Origin: an uncultured Alloprevotella sp.
GTDB lineage: Bacteria; Bacteroidota; Bacteroidia; Bacteroidales; Bacteroidaceae
Direction of reading: 5' to 3'
Length of the DNA: 64,000 nucleotides
Assembly (NCBI GenBank): GCA_944322325.1
Contig: CALUOQ010000004.1
Coordinates: 62,001-126,000 of the forward strand
Part shown: one piece after another, positions 26,126 through 34,685 of the stretch
Numbering within the stretch: position 1 is the stretch's first letter
Layout of the letters: every line of letters begins with the position of its first letter
Program-made: the position numbers and the translations under genes
The notes under the pieces: model-generated
Seen by the model: only the letters and a program-made list of their open reading frames with translations
The model's database searches: none
What the model was told of the DNA's origin: nothing

Positions 26126-27526
26126 ATGTCCTGTTTTCATTTCACCCTGCGCCGACGCCGCCTTTTGGCCGACCTCCATACGCCGGTCCACGTCTACCTC
26201 AACGTCCGCGACCTCTACACCCAGAGCGTCCTGATGGAGAGCACCGACGCCCAAAGCCGGGAGAACAGCCGTTCGTTCATTGCCTTCGACCCGCTGGCCA
26301 GTGTGGCCGTCAGCCGCGGCGACGTCACACTGAAGTTTCCCGACGGCAGCCGCCGCTCCGGTCGCATCGACGCCGACCACTCGCTGGCCGACACGCTGAC
26401 CGGCTTCCTCCGCGCGTTTCACGTCGAGGGCGACCCCGCCGAGGGCTGCGGCCTCTACGGCTACACGAGCTTCGACGCCGTGCGCTACCTCGAACCTATC
26501 GACGTGCGGAGCGTCGATGCCGGTCCGTACGACGCCCCCGACGTCTGCTACGTCCTGTTCCGCTACGTCGTGGTCTTCCATCCGTTCGACCAGTCGCTCG
26601 ACCTCATCGAGCTGCTGGCCGACGGCGAGGAGTCGCACCTCGACGACGTGGCCCAGGCCATCGCCCGCCCCAACGTGGCGCTCTACCGTTTCCGCCCCGT
26701 CGGCCCCACGCACAGCCCGCTCACCGACGACGACCACCGCCGCAACATCCGCCGCTCCATCGAGCACTGCCTGCGCGGCGACGTCTTCCAGATTGTCGTC
26801 AGCCGCCGCTTCATACAATCCTACGAAGGCGACGACTTCACCCTCTACCGCGCCCTGCGCACCGTCAACCCCTCGCCTTACCTCTTCTACTTCGACATGG
26901 GCGGCTTCCGCATCTTCGGTTCTTCGCCCGAAACCCACTGCCGCATCCATGGCGACGTGGCCTGCATCGACCCCATCGCCGGCACCACGCGGCGCACCGG
27001 CCGCGACGACGAGGACGAAGCCGCGGCACGCGCCCTCAGCGCCGACCCCAAGGAAAACGCCGAACACGTCATGCTGGTCGACCTGGCGCGCAACGACCTC
27101 AGCCGCCACTGCCGCCACGTACGCGTCGAGACGTTCAAGGAGCTGCGCCGCTACAGCCACGTCATCCACCTCGTCAGCCGCGTCGCCGGCCAGCTGCCGC
27201 CCGGCGCCGACCCCGTGCGCACGTTCCTGGACACCTTTCCGGCCGGCACCCTCTCCGGAGCGCCCAAGGTAAAGGCCATGCAGCTCATCAGCGAGCTCGA
27301 GCCCCACAGCCGCGGAGCCTACGGCGGCTGCATAGGTTTCATCGGGCTGGACGGCGACCTCAACCAAGCCATCATTATCCGCTCGTTCGTCAGCCGCGCG
27401 GGCGAACTCTGGCTCCAGGCCGGCGGCGGCATCACCGCCCTGAGCGACGTGGAGAACGAACTGCAAGAAGTAAACAACAAACTCGGCGCACTGCGCAAGG
27501 CCATTGCCGTCGCCACAACCCTTTGA
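26126..27526 (+). CDS. trpE: Anthranilate synthase component I
   Basis: 466 residues. Makes anthranilate from chorismate with ammonia supplied by TrpG. The N-terminal half carries an LMES motif (residues 36-39), equivalent to the LLES element where tryptophan binds for feedback inhibition. The C-terminal chorismate-binding domain has FGSSPETHCRI, PIAGTTRRTGRDD, DLARND and FPAGTLSGAPKVKAM. The frame is open to a TTG at 26096, but the ATG at 26126 fits the family start. The 75-nt gap upstream contains AATTGTCAATTTTCC, resembling the AT-rich intergenic repeat at 63.4 kb. It ends 3 nt before trpG. Confidence 0.96.
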   Translation: MSCFHFTLRRRRLLADLHTPVHVYLNVRDLYTQSVLMESTDAQSRENSRSFIAFDPLASVAVSRGDVTLKFPDGSRRSGRIDADHSLADTLTGFLRAFHVEGDPAEGCGLYGYTSFDAVRYLEPIDVRSVDAGPYDAPDVCYVLFRYVVVFHPFDQSLDLIELLADGEESHLDDVAQAIARPNVALYRFRPVGPTHSPLTDDDHRRNIRRSIEHCLRGDVFQIVVSRRFIQSYEGDDFTLYRALRTVNPSPYLFYFDMGGFRIFGSSPETHCRIHGDVACIDPIAGTTRRTGRDDEDEAAARALSADPKENAEHVMLVDLARNDLSRHCRHVRVETFKELRRYSHVIHLVSRVAGQLPPGADPVRTFLDTFPAGTLSGAPKVKAMQLISELEPHSRGAYGGCIGFIGLDGDLNQAIIIRSFVSRAGELWLQAGGGITALSDVENELQEVNNKLGALRKAIAVATTL

Positions 27527-27529
27527 CTT

Positions 27530-28114
27530 ATGCACCTCATCCTCATCGACAATTACGACTCCTTCACCTACAATCTCGTCCAGCTCTTCGAGGAGCTCGG
27601 CGCCCGCGTCGACGTGCGGCGCAACGACCGTTTCGCCCTCGACGAACTGGCCGCGGCCGACGCCCTCGTCCTCTCGCCGGGCCCCGGCATCCCCTCCGAG
27701 GCGGGCCTGCTGCTCGACACCGTCCGCCACTACGCCGGCCGGCTGCCCATCCTCGGCGTCTGCCTGGGCCATCAGGCCATCGGCGAAGTCTTCGGTGCCC
27801 GACTTGAAAACCTGGCGCACGTCTACCACGGCGTGCAGACCCCCATCCGCACCGTGACCGCCGACCCGCTCTTCGCCGGCCTGCCGCCGACACTGCCCGT
27901 CGGGCGCTACCACTCGTGGGTCGTCGCCCGCGAGGGCCTGCCCGACTGCCTCGAAGTGACGGCCGTCAGCGCCGAGGGCCACATCATGGCCCTGCGCCAC
28001 CGCCGGTACGACGTGCGCGGCGTGCAGTTCCACCCCGAGTCGGTCCTGACGCCCGACGGACGCACGATGCTCGCCAACTGGATGTCTCACCTCAACGATA
28101 CACACAAGCCATGA
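27530..28114 (+). CDS. trpG: Anthranilate synthase component II (glutamine amidotransferase)
   Basis: 194 residues. Hydrolyses glutamine and channels ammonia to TrpE. The class I amidotransferase triad is visible: nucleophile Cys in LGVCLGHQAIGE, and His and Glu in VQFHPESV near the C-terminus. The N-terminus LIDNYDSFTYNLVQ is diagnostic for TrpG/PabA. A PabA role in folate synthesis is possible as a second job, but the position between trpE and trpD points to tryptophan. Its stop overlaps the trpD start as ATGA, so translation is probably coupled. Confidence 0.95.
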   Translation: MHLILIDNYDSFTYNLVQLFEELGARVDVRRNDRFALDELAAADALVLSPGPGIPSEAGLLLDTVRHYAGRLPILGVCLGHQAIGEVFGARLENLAHVYHGVQTPIRTVTADPLFAGLPPTLPVGRYHSWVVAREGLPDCLEVTAVSAEGHIMALRHRRYDVRGVQFHPESVLTPDGRTMLANWMSHLNDTHKP

Positions 28115-29106
28115 ACACTTACTTACAACGCCTCGTCGGTCAGGAACGCCTCTCGCGGCAGGACGCCTGCGACCTGCTGACCGGCATCGTCGGCGGTGCC
28201 TGCAACGACATTGAGACGGGCGCCATGCTCGCCGCCATGCAACTGCGCGGCGTCACGGTCGACGAACTTCTCGGTTTCCGCGACGGCCTGCTCGCCACAG
28301 GCGTACACGCTGACCTCTCGGACTACGCCCCGCTGGACATTGTCGGTACGGGCGGCGACGGCAAGAATACGTTCAACATCTCCACCTGCGCCTGCTTCGT
28401 CGTGGCGGCAGCGGGACAACCCGTCGCCAAGCACGGCAACTACGCGGCCACGTCGAGCTCGGGCGCCAGCGACGTCCTCGAACAGCACGGCGTGCGCTTC
28501 ACGGCCGACCCCGACCGCCTGCGCCGCTCGCTGGACGGCTGCGGCATCGCCTACCTCCACGCCCCGCTCTTCGCCCTCGGCATGAAGGCCGTCGCCCCGG
28601 TGCGCAAGGCGCTCGGCATACGCACCGTGTTCAACCTGCTGGGCCCCCTCGTCAACCCCGCCCTGCCGCGCTACCAGCTGCTCGGCGTGGCCCGGCTCGG
28701 CCAGCTTCGCCTCTACGACGGCGCCCTGCGCCGGCTCGGCACGGGGTACGGCCTCGTCAACAGCGCCGACGGCTACGACGAAGTGTCGCTGACCGGGCGG
28801 TTCAAGCTGCTGACGCGCGACAGCGAAGTGCTGCTCGAACCGGCCGATCTGGGCTTCGAACCCGTCGCGCCGCAGTGCCTCTCGGGCGGAACGAGCCGCG
28901 CCGAGGCCCGGGCGGTGTTCGACGCCGTGCTCGACGGCTCCGCGCCGCGCCCGCAGAGGGACGTCGTGGCGGCCAACGCCGGACTGGCCCTCTCACTCAC
29001 CCGGCCGAACCTGAGTCTGGCCGACTGCATCGCCACGGCCCGCGAGGCGCTCGAGAGCGGCGCCGCGCTGCGCACCTTCCGCCGCTTTGTCGAACTTAAC
29101 TCCTGA
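28111..29106 (+). CDS. trpD: Anthranilate phosphoribosyltransferase
   Basis: 331 residues. Joins anthranilate to phosphoribosyl pyrophosphate, second step of the pathway. Diagnostic motifs: DIVGTGGDGKNTFNIST (PRPP-binding glycine loop), KHGNYAATSSSGASDVLE, and RTVFNLLGPLVNPA. I start at ATG 28111, which overlaps the trpG stop by 4 nt; the open frame continues upstream only as a shadow of trpG. trpC begins 4 nt after its stop. Confidence 0.95.
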   Translation: MNTYLQRLVGQERLSRQDACDLLTGIVGGACNDIETGAMLAAMQLRGVTVDELLGFRDGLLATGVHADLSDYAPLDIVGTGGDGKNTFNISTCACFVVAAAGQPVAKHGNYAATSSSGASDVLEQHGVRFTADPDRLRRSLDGCGIAYLHAPLFALGMKAVAPVRKALGIRTVFNLLGPLVNPALPRYQLLGVARLGQLRLYDGALRRLGTGYGLVNSADGYDEVSLTGRFKLLTRDSEVLLEPADLGFEPVAPQCLSGGTSRAEARAVFDAVLDGSAPRPQRDVVAANAGLALSLTRPNLSLADCIATAREALESGAALRTFRRFVELNS

Positions 29107-29110
29107 AACG

Positions 29111-29905
29111 ATGGAAAACCTGCTCACCCCCATTCTCACGAACAAGGGCCGCGAAGTGGCGGCCCGCAAAGCCCTGCGCCCCGCCGGCGAAGTGCGCGCC
29201 GCGGCCCTCGAAGCCGTCAGTCTACAGCCCCGCCGCCCCTTTGCCGCCACCCTTGCGGCCTCGCCGACGGGCATTATCGCCGAGTTCAAGCGCAAGTCGC
29301 CCTCGCTCGGCTGGATAAGGCCCGAAGCGCGCGTCGAGGACGTCGTCACAGCCTACGAGCGGGCCGGCGCCACGGCCCTGTCGGTGCTGGCCGACGAGAC
29401 TTACTTCGGCGGCTGCCTCGGCTTCATCCGCCGTGCCCGGGCTGCGTCGGCGCTGCCGGTGCTCTGCAAGGAATTTATCGTCGACGACTACCAGATTTTC
29501 GAAGCAGCCGAAGCCGGGGCCGACGCCGTACTGCTCATTGCCGCCTGCCTCGCTCCGGACGCCTGCCGCCACCTGACAGCGACGGCCCGCAGCCTGGGGC
29601 TTGACGTCCTGCTCGAGGTGCACGACGAAGAGGAACTGCGCCATATCAGCCCGGGCGTCAGTGCCGTCGGGGTCAACAACCGCGACCTGCACACGTTTCG
29701 CACGGACATAGCCACGTCGCTCCGCCTGGCGCCGCGGCTGCCCGACGCCGTACGCGTCAGCGAGAGCGGCCTGCGCAGTCCGTCCGACGTGGCGCGACTG
29801 CGCAGGGCCGGATTCCGGGGCTTCCTGATGGGCGAACGCTGGATGACGGCGGAGCGGCCCGAGCAGGAGTTGCACGACTTTATCGCCCAATTGCCATGCT
29901 CGTGA
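29111..29905 (+). CDS. trpC: Indole-3-glycerol phosphate synthase
   Basis: 264 residues, a single-domain TrpC (not fused to TrpF as in enterics). Closes the indole ring. The TIM-barrel shows IIAEFKRKSPSLGWI with the catalytic Lys, VLCKEFIVDDYQIFEA, VGVNNRDLHTFRTD and RVSESGL. The start at ATG 29111 fits the family; an upstream in-frame ATG at 29087 lies inside trpD. Its last 10 nt overlap trpF, which is encoded separately. Confidence 0.95.
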   Translation: MENLLTPILTNKGREVAARKALRPAGEVRAAALEAVSLQPRRPFAATLAASPTGIIAEFKRKSPSLGWIRPEARVEDVVTAYERAGATALSVLADETYFGGCLGFIRRARAASALPVLCKEFIVDDYQIFEAAEAGADAVLLIAACLAPDACRHLTATARSLGLDVLLEVHDEEELRHISPGVSAVGVNNRDLHTFRTDIATSLRLAPRLPDAVRVSESGLRSPSDVARLRRAGFRGFLMGERWMTAERPEQELHDFIAQLPCS

Positions 29906-30555
29906 AAGTCTGCGGCCTCCGCGACGCCGCCAACATCCGCGCCGTCGAAGCGCTGGGCGCGGACTGGGCGGGCTTCGTATTCTACCCCCGCTCGCCGCGC
30001 TACGTCAGCGCGCCTCCGGCCTACCTGCCCCGCCGCTGCCGCCGCGTCGGCGTCTTTGTCAACGCGCAGCCGGACGACGTGGCGGACCACGTGCGCCGCT
30101 ACGGGCTGGGCGCCGTGCAGCTCCACGGCGACGAACCGCCCCGCTACTGCCACCGCCTCCGCCGCCTGCTCCCTCCCGGCTGCCTGTTGCTGAAGGCCGT
30201 CGGCATCGGCTCGGCGGCCGACGTCGACCGCGCCACCGCCTACGGCCCCGACGCCTGCGATTACCTGCTCTTCGACACCGCCTGTGCCGGCCGCGGCGGC
30301 TGCGGGCGCACTTTCGACTGGGACCTGCTGGCCCGCTACCCGGACCGCGGCTTCCCGCCGTTCCTGCTGAGCGGCGGCATCGGGCCCGACGCGCTGCCTG
30401 CCCTCGCCCGCTTCGCCCATCCGCGCTGGGCCGGCGTCGACCTGAACAGCCGTTTCGAGGCGGCGCCGGGCCTGAAGCGCACGGACCTGCTTGCCAGCTT
30501 TATCGAAAAATTCAGAAAACTTACGTCAAACCCTCTTACCTCACCGAATCCATGA
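29896..30555 (+). CDS. trpF: Phosphoribosylanthranilate isomerase
   Basis: 219 residues. Amadori rearrangement that yields the TrpC substrate. Motifs: VKVCGLRDAANIRAV at the N-terminus with the catalytic Cys, GADWAGFVFYPRSPRYV, VQLHGDE, DYLLFDT with the catalytic Asp, and a C-terminal LSGGIGPDALPAL and VDLNSRFE. It overlaps trpC by 10 nt and trpA by 4 nt, so the three genes are translationally linked. Confidence 0.95.
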   Translation: MLVKVCGLRDAANIRAVEALGADWAGFVFYPRSPRYVSAPPAYLPRRCRRVGVFVNAQPDDVADHVRRYGLGAVQLHGDEPPRYCHRLRRLLPPGCLLLKAVGIGSAADVDRATAYGPDACDYLLFDTACAGRGGCGRTFDWDLLARYPDRGFPPFLLSGGIGPDALPALARFAHPRWAGVDLNSRFEAAPGLKRTDLLASFIEKFRKLTSNPLTSPNP

Positions 30556-31325
30556 ACCGAATCGACGAACTCTTTGCCCGGAAACCCTCGGGCATCCTCT
30601 CCCTGTACTTCTGCGCCGGCCACCCGTCGCCCGACAGCACCGCCGACGTCGTCCGCGCCGCCGCCCGTGCCGGCATCGACCTGCTCGAAGTAGGCATCCC
30701 CTTCAGCGACCCTATGGCCGACGGCCCCGTCATACAGGACGCAGCCACCCGCGCCCTGCGCGGCGGCATGACGCTCGGCCGGCTACTCGACCAGCTGGCC
30801 GCGGTGCGCGCCGAGGTCAGCCTGCCGCTGATGCTCATGGGCTACCTGAACCCCATCCTGCACTACGGCTTCGAGGCCTTCTGCCGCCGCTGCCGCGACT
30901 GCGGCGTCGACGGACTCGTCATCCCCGACCTGCCTTTCGAGGTCTACGTCGAGGAGTTCCAGGCCACGGCCCGACGCTACGGCCTCAGCGTGGCGATGTT
31001 CATCACGCCCCAGACGAGCGACGAGCGCATCCGCCGTATCGACCAAGCCACCGACGGCTTCATTTATATGGTATCGACAGCCGCCACGACCGGCGCGCGC
31101 CAAGCCTTCGACCGCTCCACGACGGACTACTTCCGCCACGTAGCCTCGCTCGGGCTGCGCAATCCCTGCCTCGCGGGCTTCGGCATCTCGAACCGGGCCA
31201 CCCTCGACGCCGCGCGGCAGCACGCGGCGGGCGCCATCGTCGGCAGCCAGTTCGTCGCGCTGCTCGACTCCGAACCCACACCCCAGGCGGCCGTCGAGGC
31301 CCTGCTCCGGAAACTCCGGGAATAA
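30552..31325 (+). CDS. trpA: Tryptophan synthase alpha chain
   Basis: 257 residues. Cleaves indole-3-glycerol phosphate and passes indole to TrpB, encoded at the other end of the operon. Motifs: YFCAGHPSPDSTADVV, LLEVGIPFSDPMADGPVIQ with catalytic Glu and a ligand Asp, LMGYLNPIL, VIPDLPFEV and FGISNRATL. It is the last trp gene; no separate terminator follows, but repeat array locus 5, with a 28-bp perfect hairpin, begins 33 nt after the stop. Confidence 0.96.
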   Translation: MNRIDELFARKPSGILSLYFCAGHPSPDSTADVVRAAARAGIDLLEVGIPFSDPMADGPVIQDAATRALRGGMTLGRLLDQLAAVRAEVSLPLMLMGYLNPILHYGFEAFCRRCRDCGVDGLVIPDLPFEVYVEEFQATARRYGLSVAMFITPQTSDERIRRIDQATDGFIYMVSTAATTGARQAFDRSTTDYFRHVASLGLRNPCLAGFGISNRATLDAARQHAAGAIVGSQFVALLDSEPTPQAAVEALLRKLRE

Positions 31326-31358
31326 ACCCGGGAAAACAGGCCACCGGACCGGCAAAAA

Positions 31359-31442
31359 ACAAGTACTACGATAGAAATTCCTGTCGCTGCGACAGGAATT
31401 TCTATCGTAGTACTTGTCGCGCACGGGCGCAGCACTTGTGCG
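31359..31442 (+). repeat. 21-nt repeat array, locus 5 (three clear units, one degenerate)
   Basis: Units at 31359-31379, 31380-31400 and 31401-31421, with a degenerate fourth at 31422-31442 that keeps only AGCACTTGT. The first 59 nt form a 28-bp perfect stem (31359-31386 with 31390-31417) around the loop CTG, the strongest hairpin of the family here. It lies between trpA and dnaN. No T-run follows the stem. Confidence 0.9.
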
Positions 31443-31513
31443 CGGCGGGTCGACGCGCGGCACACGGCGGTCTGCTTTTCGCGGCATTATTTCGGGAGTT
31501 GTCATTTTTTGCG

Positions 31514-31521
31514 TACCTTTG
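31514..31521 (+). promoter_or_regulatory. Promoter -7 box for dnaN
   Basis: TACCTTTG matches TAnnTTTG, 39 nt before the dnaN ATG. A TTTG box at canonical spacing is not obvious. Confidence 0.5.
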
Positions 31522-31560
31522 CGGAGAATAATCAGTGAAACAAAACAAGCCCAAATAACC

Positions 31561-32685
31561 ATGAAATTTGTTCTCTCAAGCACCGAACTTTACGCCCGGC
31601 TGCAACTGCTGGGCCGCGTTATCGTGTCGAAAAACAACCTGCCCATTCTGGACAGCATCCTCTTTGAGACGGGCTCCGGACGCCTGACGCTGACGGCCTC
31701 GGACAACGAGACGACCGTCACGGCCGACGTGGAGCTGACGGAGTGCGACGCCGATTTCCGCTTCGTCGTCAACGCGAAAACCATTCAGGACGCCATGAAG
31801 GAAATACCAGAGCAGCCGTTGACTTTTTTCGTGAACGAGCACACGTTCGAAGTGACGGTGGAATACCAGAACGGCCGCTACAGCCTCGTGGGGCAGGCGG
31901 CCGACGAATATCCGGCCCCACCGGTCCTCGAGGAAGGCGCCCCGGGACTGACCATCGACTCGCCCCTGCTGTTGGCGGGCATCGGCCGGGCCCTCTTCGC
32001 AGCGGCCGACGACGAGTTCCGCCCCATCATGACGGGCGTCTACTTCGACATGACGGACCACGACCTGACGCTTGTGGCCAGCGACGGCCACAAGCTCGTC
32101 TGCGACCGGATGGGGAACGTGGCGCACGTCGAGCCGGGCTCCTTCATCCTGCCCAAAAAACCGGCCCAGTTGCTCAAGTACGCCCTGGCCAAGGTGCAGG
32201 GCCCCACGACGCTGCACTACGGCTCGCGCGGCGCCGTCATTGAAGCGGCGGGGACGCGCATCACATGCCGCCTCATCGAGGGACGCTATCCCAACTATAA
32301 CAGTGTCATCCCCCAGGACAACCCCAACCGCGCCACCCTCAACCGCGCGGCCGTGCTGAGCGCCCTGAAGCGCGTGCTGGTCTTCTCGAGCGCCAACAGC
32401 GCCCTCGTCAAGCTGGCCTTCGCGCCGGGCCGGCTCACCCTGTCGAGCCAGGACATTGACTTCTCGATGTCGGCCGAGGAAGCCCTGCTCTGCGACTACG
32501 AAGGGGCGCCCCTGTGCATCGGCTTCAAGGGGACCTTCCTGCTCGAACTGCTGAACAACCTGGAAGGAGAGGAGTTCGTCATGCAACTTTCCGACCCGAG
32601 CAGGCCGGGCATCATAGTGCCCGCCGAACAGGGGGCAGACGAGAGCGTGCTGATGCTGCTGATGCCCATGATGTTGAGCGACTGA
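31561..32685 (+). CDS. dnaN: DNA polymerase III sliding clamp (beta subunit)
   Basis: 374 residues, the normal clamp length. The dimeric ring tethers replicative polymerase to DNA. Three similar clamp domains can be followed: MKFVLSSTELYARLQLLGRVI with LPILDSILFE; the second with LVASDGHKLV; the third with IDFSMSAEEALLCDY and a C-terminal LLMPMM ahead of the final short tail, as in clamps. Start ATG 31561, about 40 nt after its promoter box. A DnaQ-like exonuclease gene follows after 16 nt. As in other Bacteroidota, it is not next to dnaA here. Confidence 0.95.
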   Translation: MKFVLSSTELYARLQLLGRVIVSKNNLPILDSILFETGSGRLTLTASDNETTVTADVELTECDADFRFVVNAKTIQDAMKEIPEQPLTFFVNEHTFEVTVEYQNGRYSLVGQAADEYPAPPVLEEGAPGLTIDSPLLLAGIGRALFAAADDEFRPIMTGVYFDMTDHDLTLVASDGHKLVCDRMGNVAHVEPGSFILPKKPAQLLKYALAKVQGPTTLHYGSRGAVIEAAGTRITCRLIEGRYPNYNSVIPQDNPNRATLNRAAVLSALKRVLVFSSANSALVKLAFAPGRLTLSSQDIDFSMSAEEALLCDYEGAPLCIGFKGTFLLELLNNLEGEEFVMQLSDPSRPGIIVPAEQGADESVLMLLMPMMLSD

Positions 32686-32701
32686 CGGGAGGCACACAGG
32701 C

Positions 32702-33469
32702 ATGGAACTGAAACTCGAAAGGCCCCTCGTATTTTTCGACATAGAGGCCACAGGACTCGACACGGCGCGCGACCGCATCGTCGAGCTGTCGTACATCAAG
32801 GTGTGGCCCGACGGGCGCGAGGAGTCGCTCACCCAGCGCTTCAACCCCACCATCCCCATCTCGGCCGAGGCGACCGCCGTCAACGGCATCAGCGACGCCG
32901 ACGTGGCGGACTGCCCCACGTTTGCGGAACGGGCGGCCGACATCGCGACGGTCTTTGCTGGCAGCGACCTGGCGGGATATAATTCAAACCACTTCGACGT
33001 GCCGATGCTCGTCGAGGAGTTTATTCGCGCCGGAGTGGACTTCGACGTGACGCAGTGCTGCCTGCTCGACGTGCAGGGCATCTACCACAAAATGGAGCCG
33101 CGCACCCTGTCGGCGGCCTACCGCTTCTATTGCCACGGGGAGCTCGAGGACGCCCACACGGCCTTGGCCGACACGCGCGCCACCTACGACGTGCTGCGCG
33201 CCCAGCTCGCGCACTACGGCGACCGCCTGCCCCACGACGTGGCGCACCTTGCCGAGTTCGCGCGCTTCAACCGCAACATCGACCTGGCCGGCCGCTTCGT
33301 CTACGACGACAAGGGTACGCCCGTCTTCAACTTCAGCAAGCACAAGGGGCGCAGCGTCGAATGGGTCGTCAAGAACGACCCGGGCTTCATCAGCTGGATG
33401 CAGCAGGCCGACTTCACCCAGAATACGAAGCAAATCCTCGCCAAGCTGTACCTGCGCTACAAATCATAA
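32702..33469 (+). CDS. DnaQ-like 3'-5' exonuclease
   Basis: 255 residues. DEDD-family exonuclease with ExoI FFDIEATGLD (metal-binding Asp/Glu), ExoII YNSNHFDVPMLVEEF, and ExoIII HTALADTRATYDVL, where the His places it in the DEDDh group of proofreading enzymes. A C-terminal segment (VFNFSKHKGRSVEWVVKNDPGFISWM) resembles the small domain found at the end of many stand-alone exonucleases of this type. Following dnaN by 16 nt suggests it may supply proofreading or processing near the clamp, an inference. coaBC starts 13 nt after it. Confidence 0.88.
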   Translation: MELKLERPLVFFDIEATGLDTARDRIVELSYIKVWPDGREESLTQRFNPTIPISAEATAVNGISDADVADCPTFAERAADIATVFAGSDLAGYNSNHFDVPMLVEEFIRAGVDFDVTQCCLLDVQGIYHKMEPRTLSAAYRFYCHGELEDAHTALADTRATYDVLRAQLAHYGDRLPHDVAHLAEFARFNRNIDLAGRFVYDDKGTPVFNFSKHKGRSVEWVVKNDPGFISWMQQADFTQNTKQILAKLYLRYKS

Positions 33470-33482
33470 CACAGACACTGCC

Positions 33483-34685
33483 ATGATGAAAGGGAAACAT
33501 ATCGTCGTCGGCATCACGGGAAGCATCGCCGCGTACAAGACTTGCACGCTCATCCGCGAGTTTATCAAGCGCGGGGCGGAGGTGCAGGTGGTCATCACGC
33601 CGGCAGGCAAGGAATTCATCACCCCGATTACGCTGTCGGCCCTGACGTCGAAGCCCGTCGTCAGCGAGTTCTTCAGCGGCCGCGACGGCACGTGGAACAG
33701 CCACGTCGACCTGGGCCTGTGGGCCGACGCCATGGTCGTCGCGCCGGCCACAGCCTCGACGCTCGCCAAAATGGCGCACGGCATCGCGGACAATATGCTC
33801 GTGACGACGTACCTGTCGATGCGCGCGCCGGTCTTTGTCGCGCCGGCCATGGACCTCGACATGTTTGCCCACCCCACTACGCAGGAAAACCTCGAAACGC
33901 TACGGCGCCACGGCGTCCGCGTCATCGAGCCGGCCGAAGGCGAGCTGGCCAGCCACCTCGTCGGTAAAGGACGCATGGAGGAGCCCCTCGCCATTGCCGA
34001 CCGGGTGGAAGCCTTCCTCGGCAGCCGGCAGGACCTGGCGGGCCGTACCGTGCTCATCACGGCCGGCCCGACGTACGAACGCATCGACCCCGTGCGGTTC
34101 ATCGGCAACTACTCCAGCGGCAAGATGGGCTTCGCCCTGGCCGAAGAGTGCGCCGCCCGCGGGGCGCAGGTCGTATTGGTGGCCGGTCCGGTCAGCCTCA
34201 CGGCGCACCACCCCGCCATCCGGCGCATCGACGTGGAGAGTGCGGCCGAGATGCACCGCGCCGCGACGGAAGCCTTCCCCTCCGCCGACGCCGCCATCCT
34301 CTGCGCGGCCGTGGCGGACTTCACCCCCGCCGACGTGGCCACCGGGAAAATCAAGCGCGAGGCGGGAGGACAAACCCTCACGCTGCGCCCCACCGAGGAC
34401 ATCGCGGCGGCCCTCGGCCGGATGAAGCGGCCGGAACAGCGCCTCGTCGGCTTCGCCCTCGAGACGGACCACGAGCTGGAAAACGCGCGGGGCAAGCTCG
34501 CACGCAAGGGCCTCGACTTCATCGTCCTCAACTCCCTGCGCGACGCGGGAGCCGGCTTCCGCCACGACACGAACAAAGTCACTATCCTCTCGCCCGACGA
34601 CGAGCGCCACTTCCCGCTCAAACCGAAAACCGAAGTGGCCCGGGACATTATCGACACGCTATGCCAATCGCTCGGAAACTGCTGA
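33483..34685 (+). CDS. coaBC: Bifunctional phosphopantothenoylcysteine decarboxylase / synthetase
   Basis: 400 residues. Two steps of coenzyme A synthesis. The N-terminal CoaC flavoprotein domain shows IVVGITGSIAAYKTC, SHVDLGLWADAMVVAPATAST and VFVAPAMDLDMF. The C-terminal CoaB domain shows VLITAGPTYERIDPVRFIGN, NYSSGKMGFALA, ILCAAVADF and VGFALETDHE. Start ATG 33483, with a second ATG immediately after; the frame is open far upstream only as a shadow of the exonuclease gene. Its last 25 nt overlap the DUF4835 gene. Confidence 0.95.
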   Translation: MMKGKHIVVGITGSIAAYKTCTLIREFIKRGAEVQVVITPAGKEFITPITLSALTSKPVVSEFFSGRDGTWNSHVDLGLWADAMVVAPATASTLAKMAHGIADNMLVTTYLSMRAPVFVAPAMDLDMFAHPTTQENLETLRRHGVRVIEPAEGELASHLVGKGRMEEPLAIADRVEAFLGSRQDLAGRTVLITAGPTYERIDPVRFIGNYSSGKMGFALAEECAARGAQVVLVAGPVSLTAHHPAIRRIDVESAAEMHRAATEAFPSADAAILCAAVADFTPADVATGKIKREAGGQTLTLRPTEDIAAALGRMKRPEQRLVGFALETDHELENARGKLARKGLDFIVLNSLRDAGAGFRHDTNKVTILSPDDERHFPLKPKTEVARDIIDTLCQSLGNC

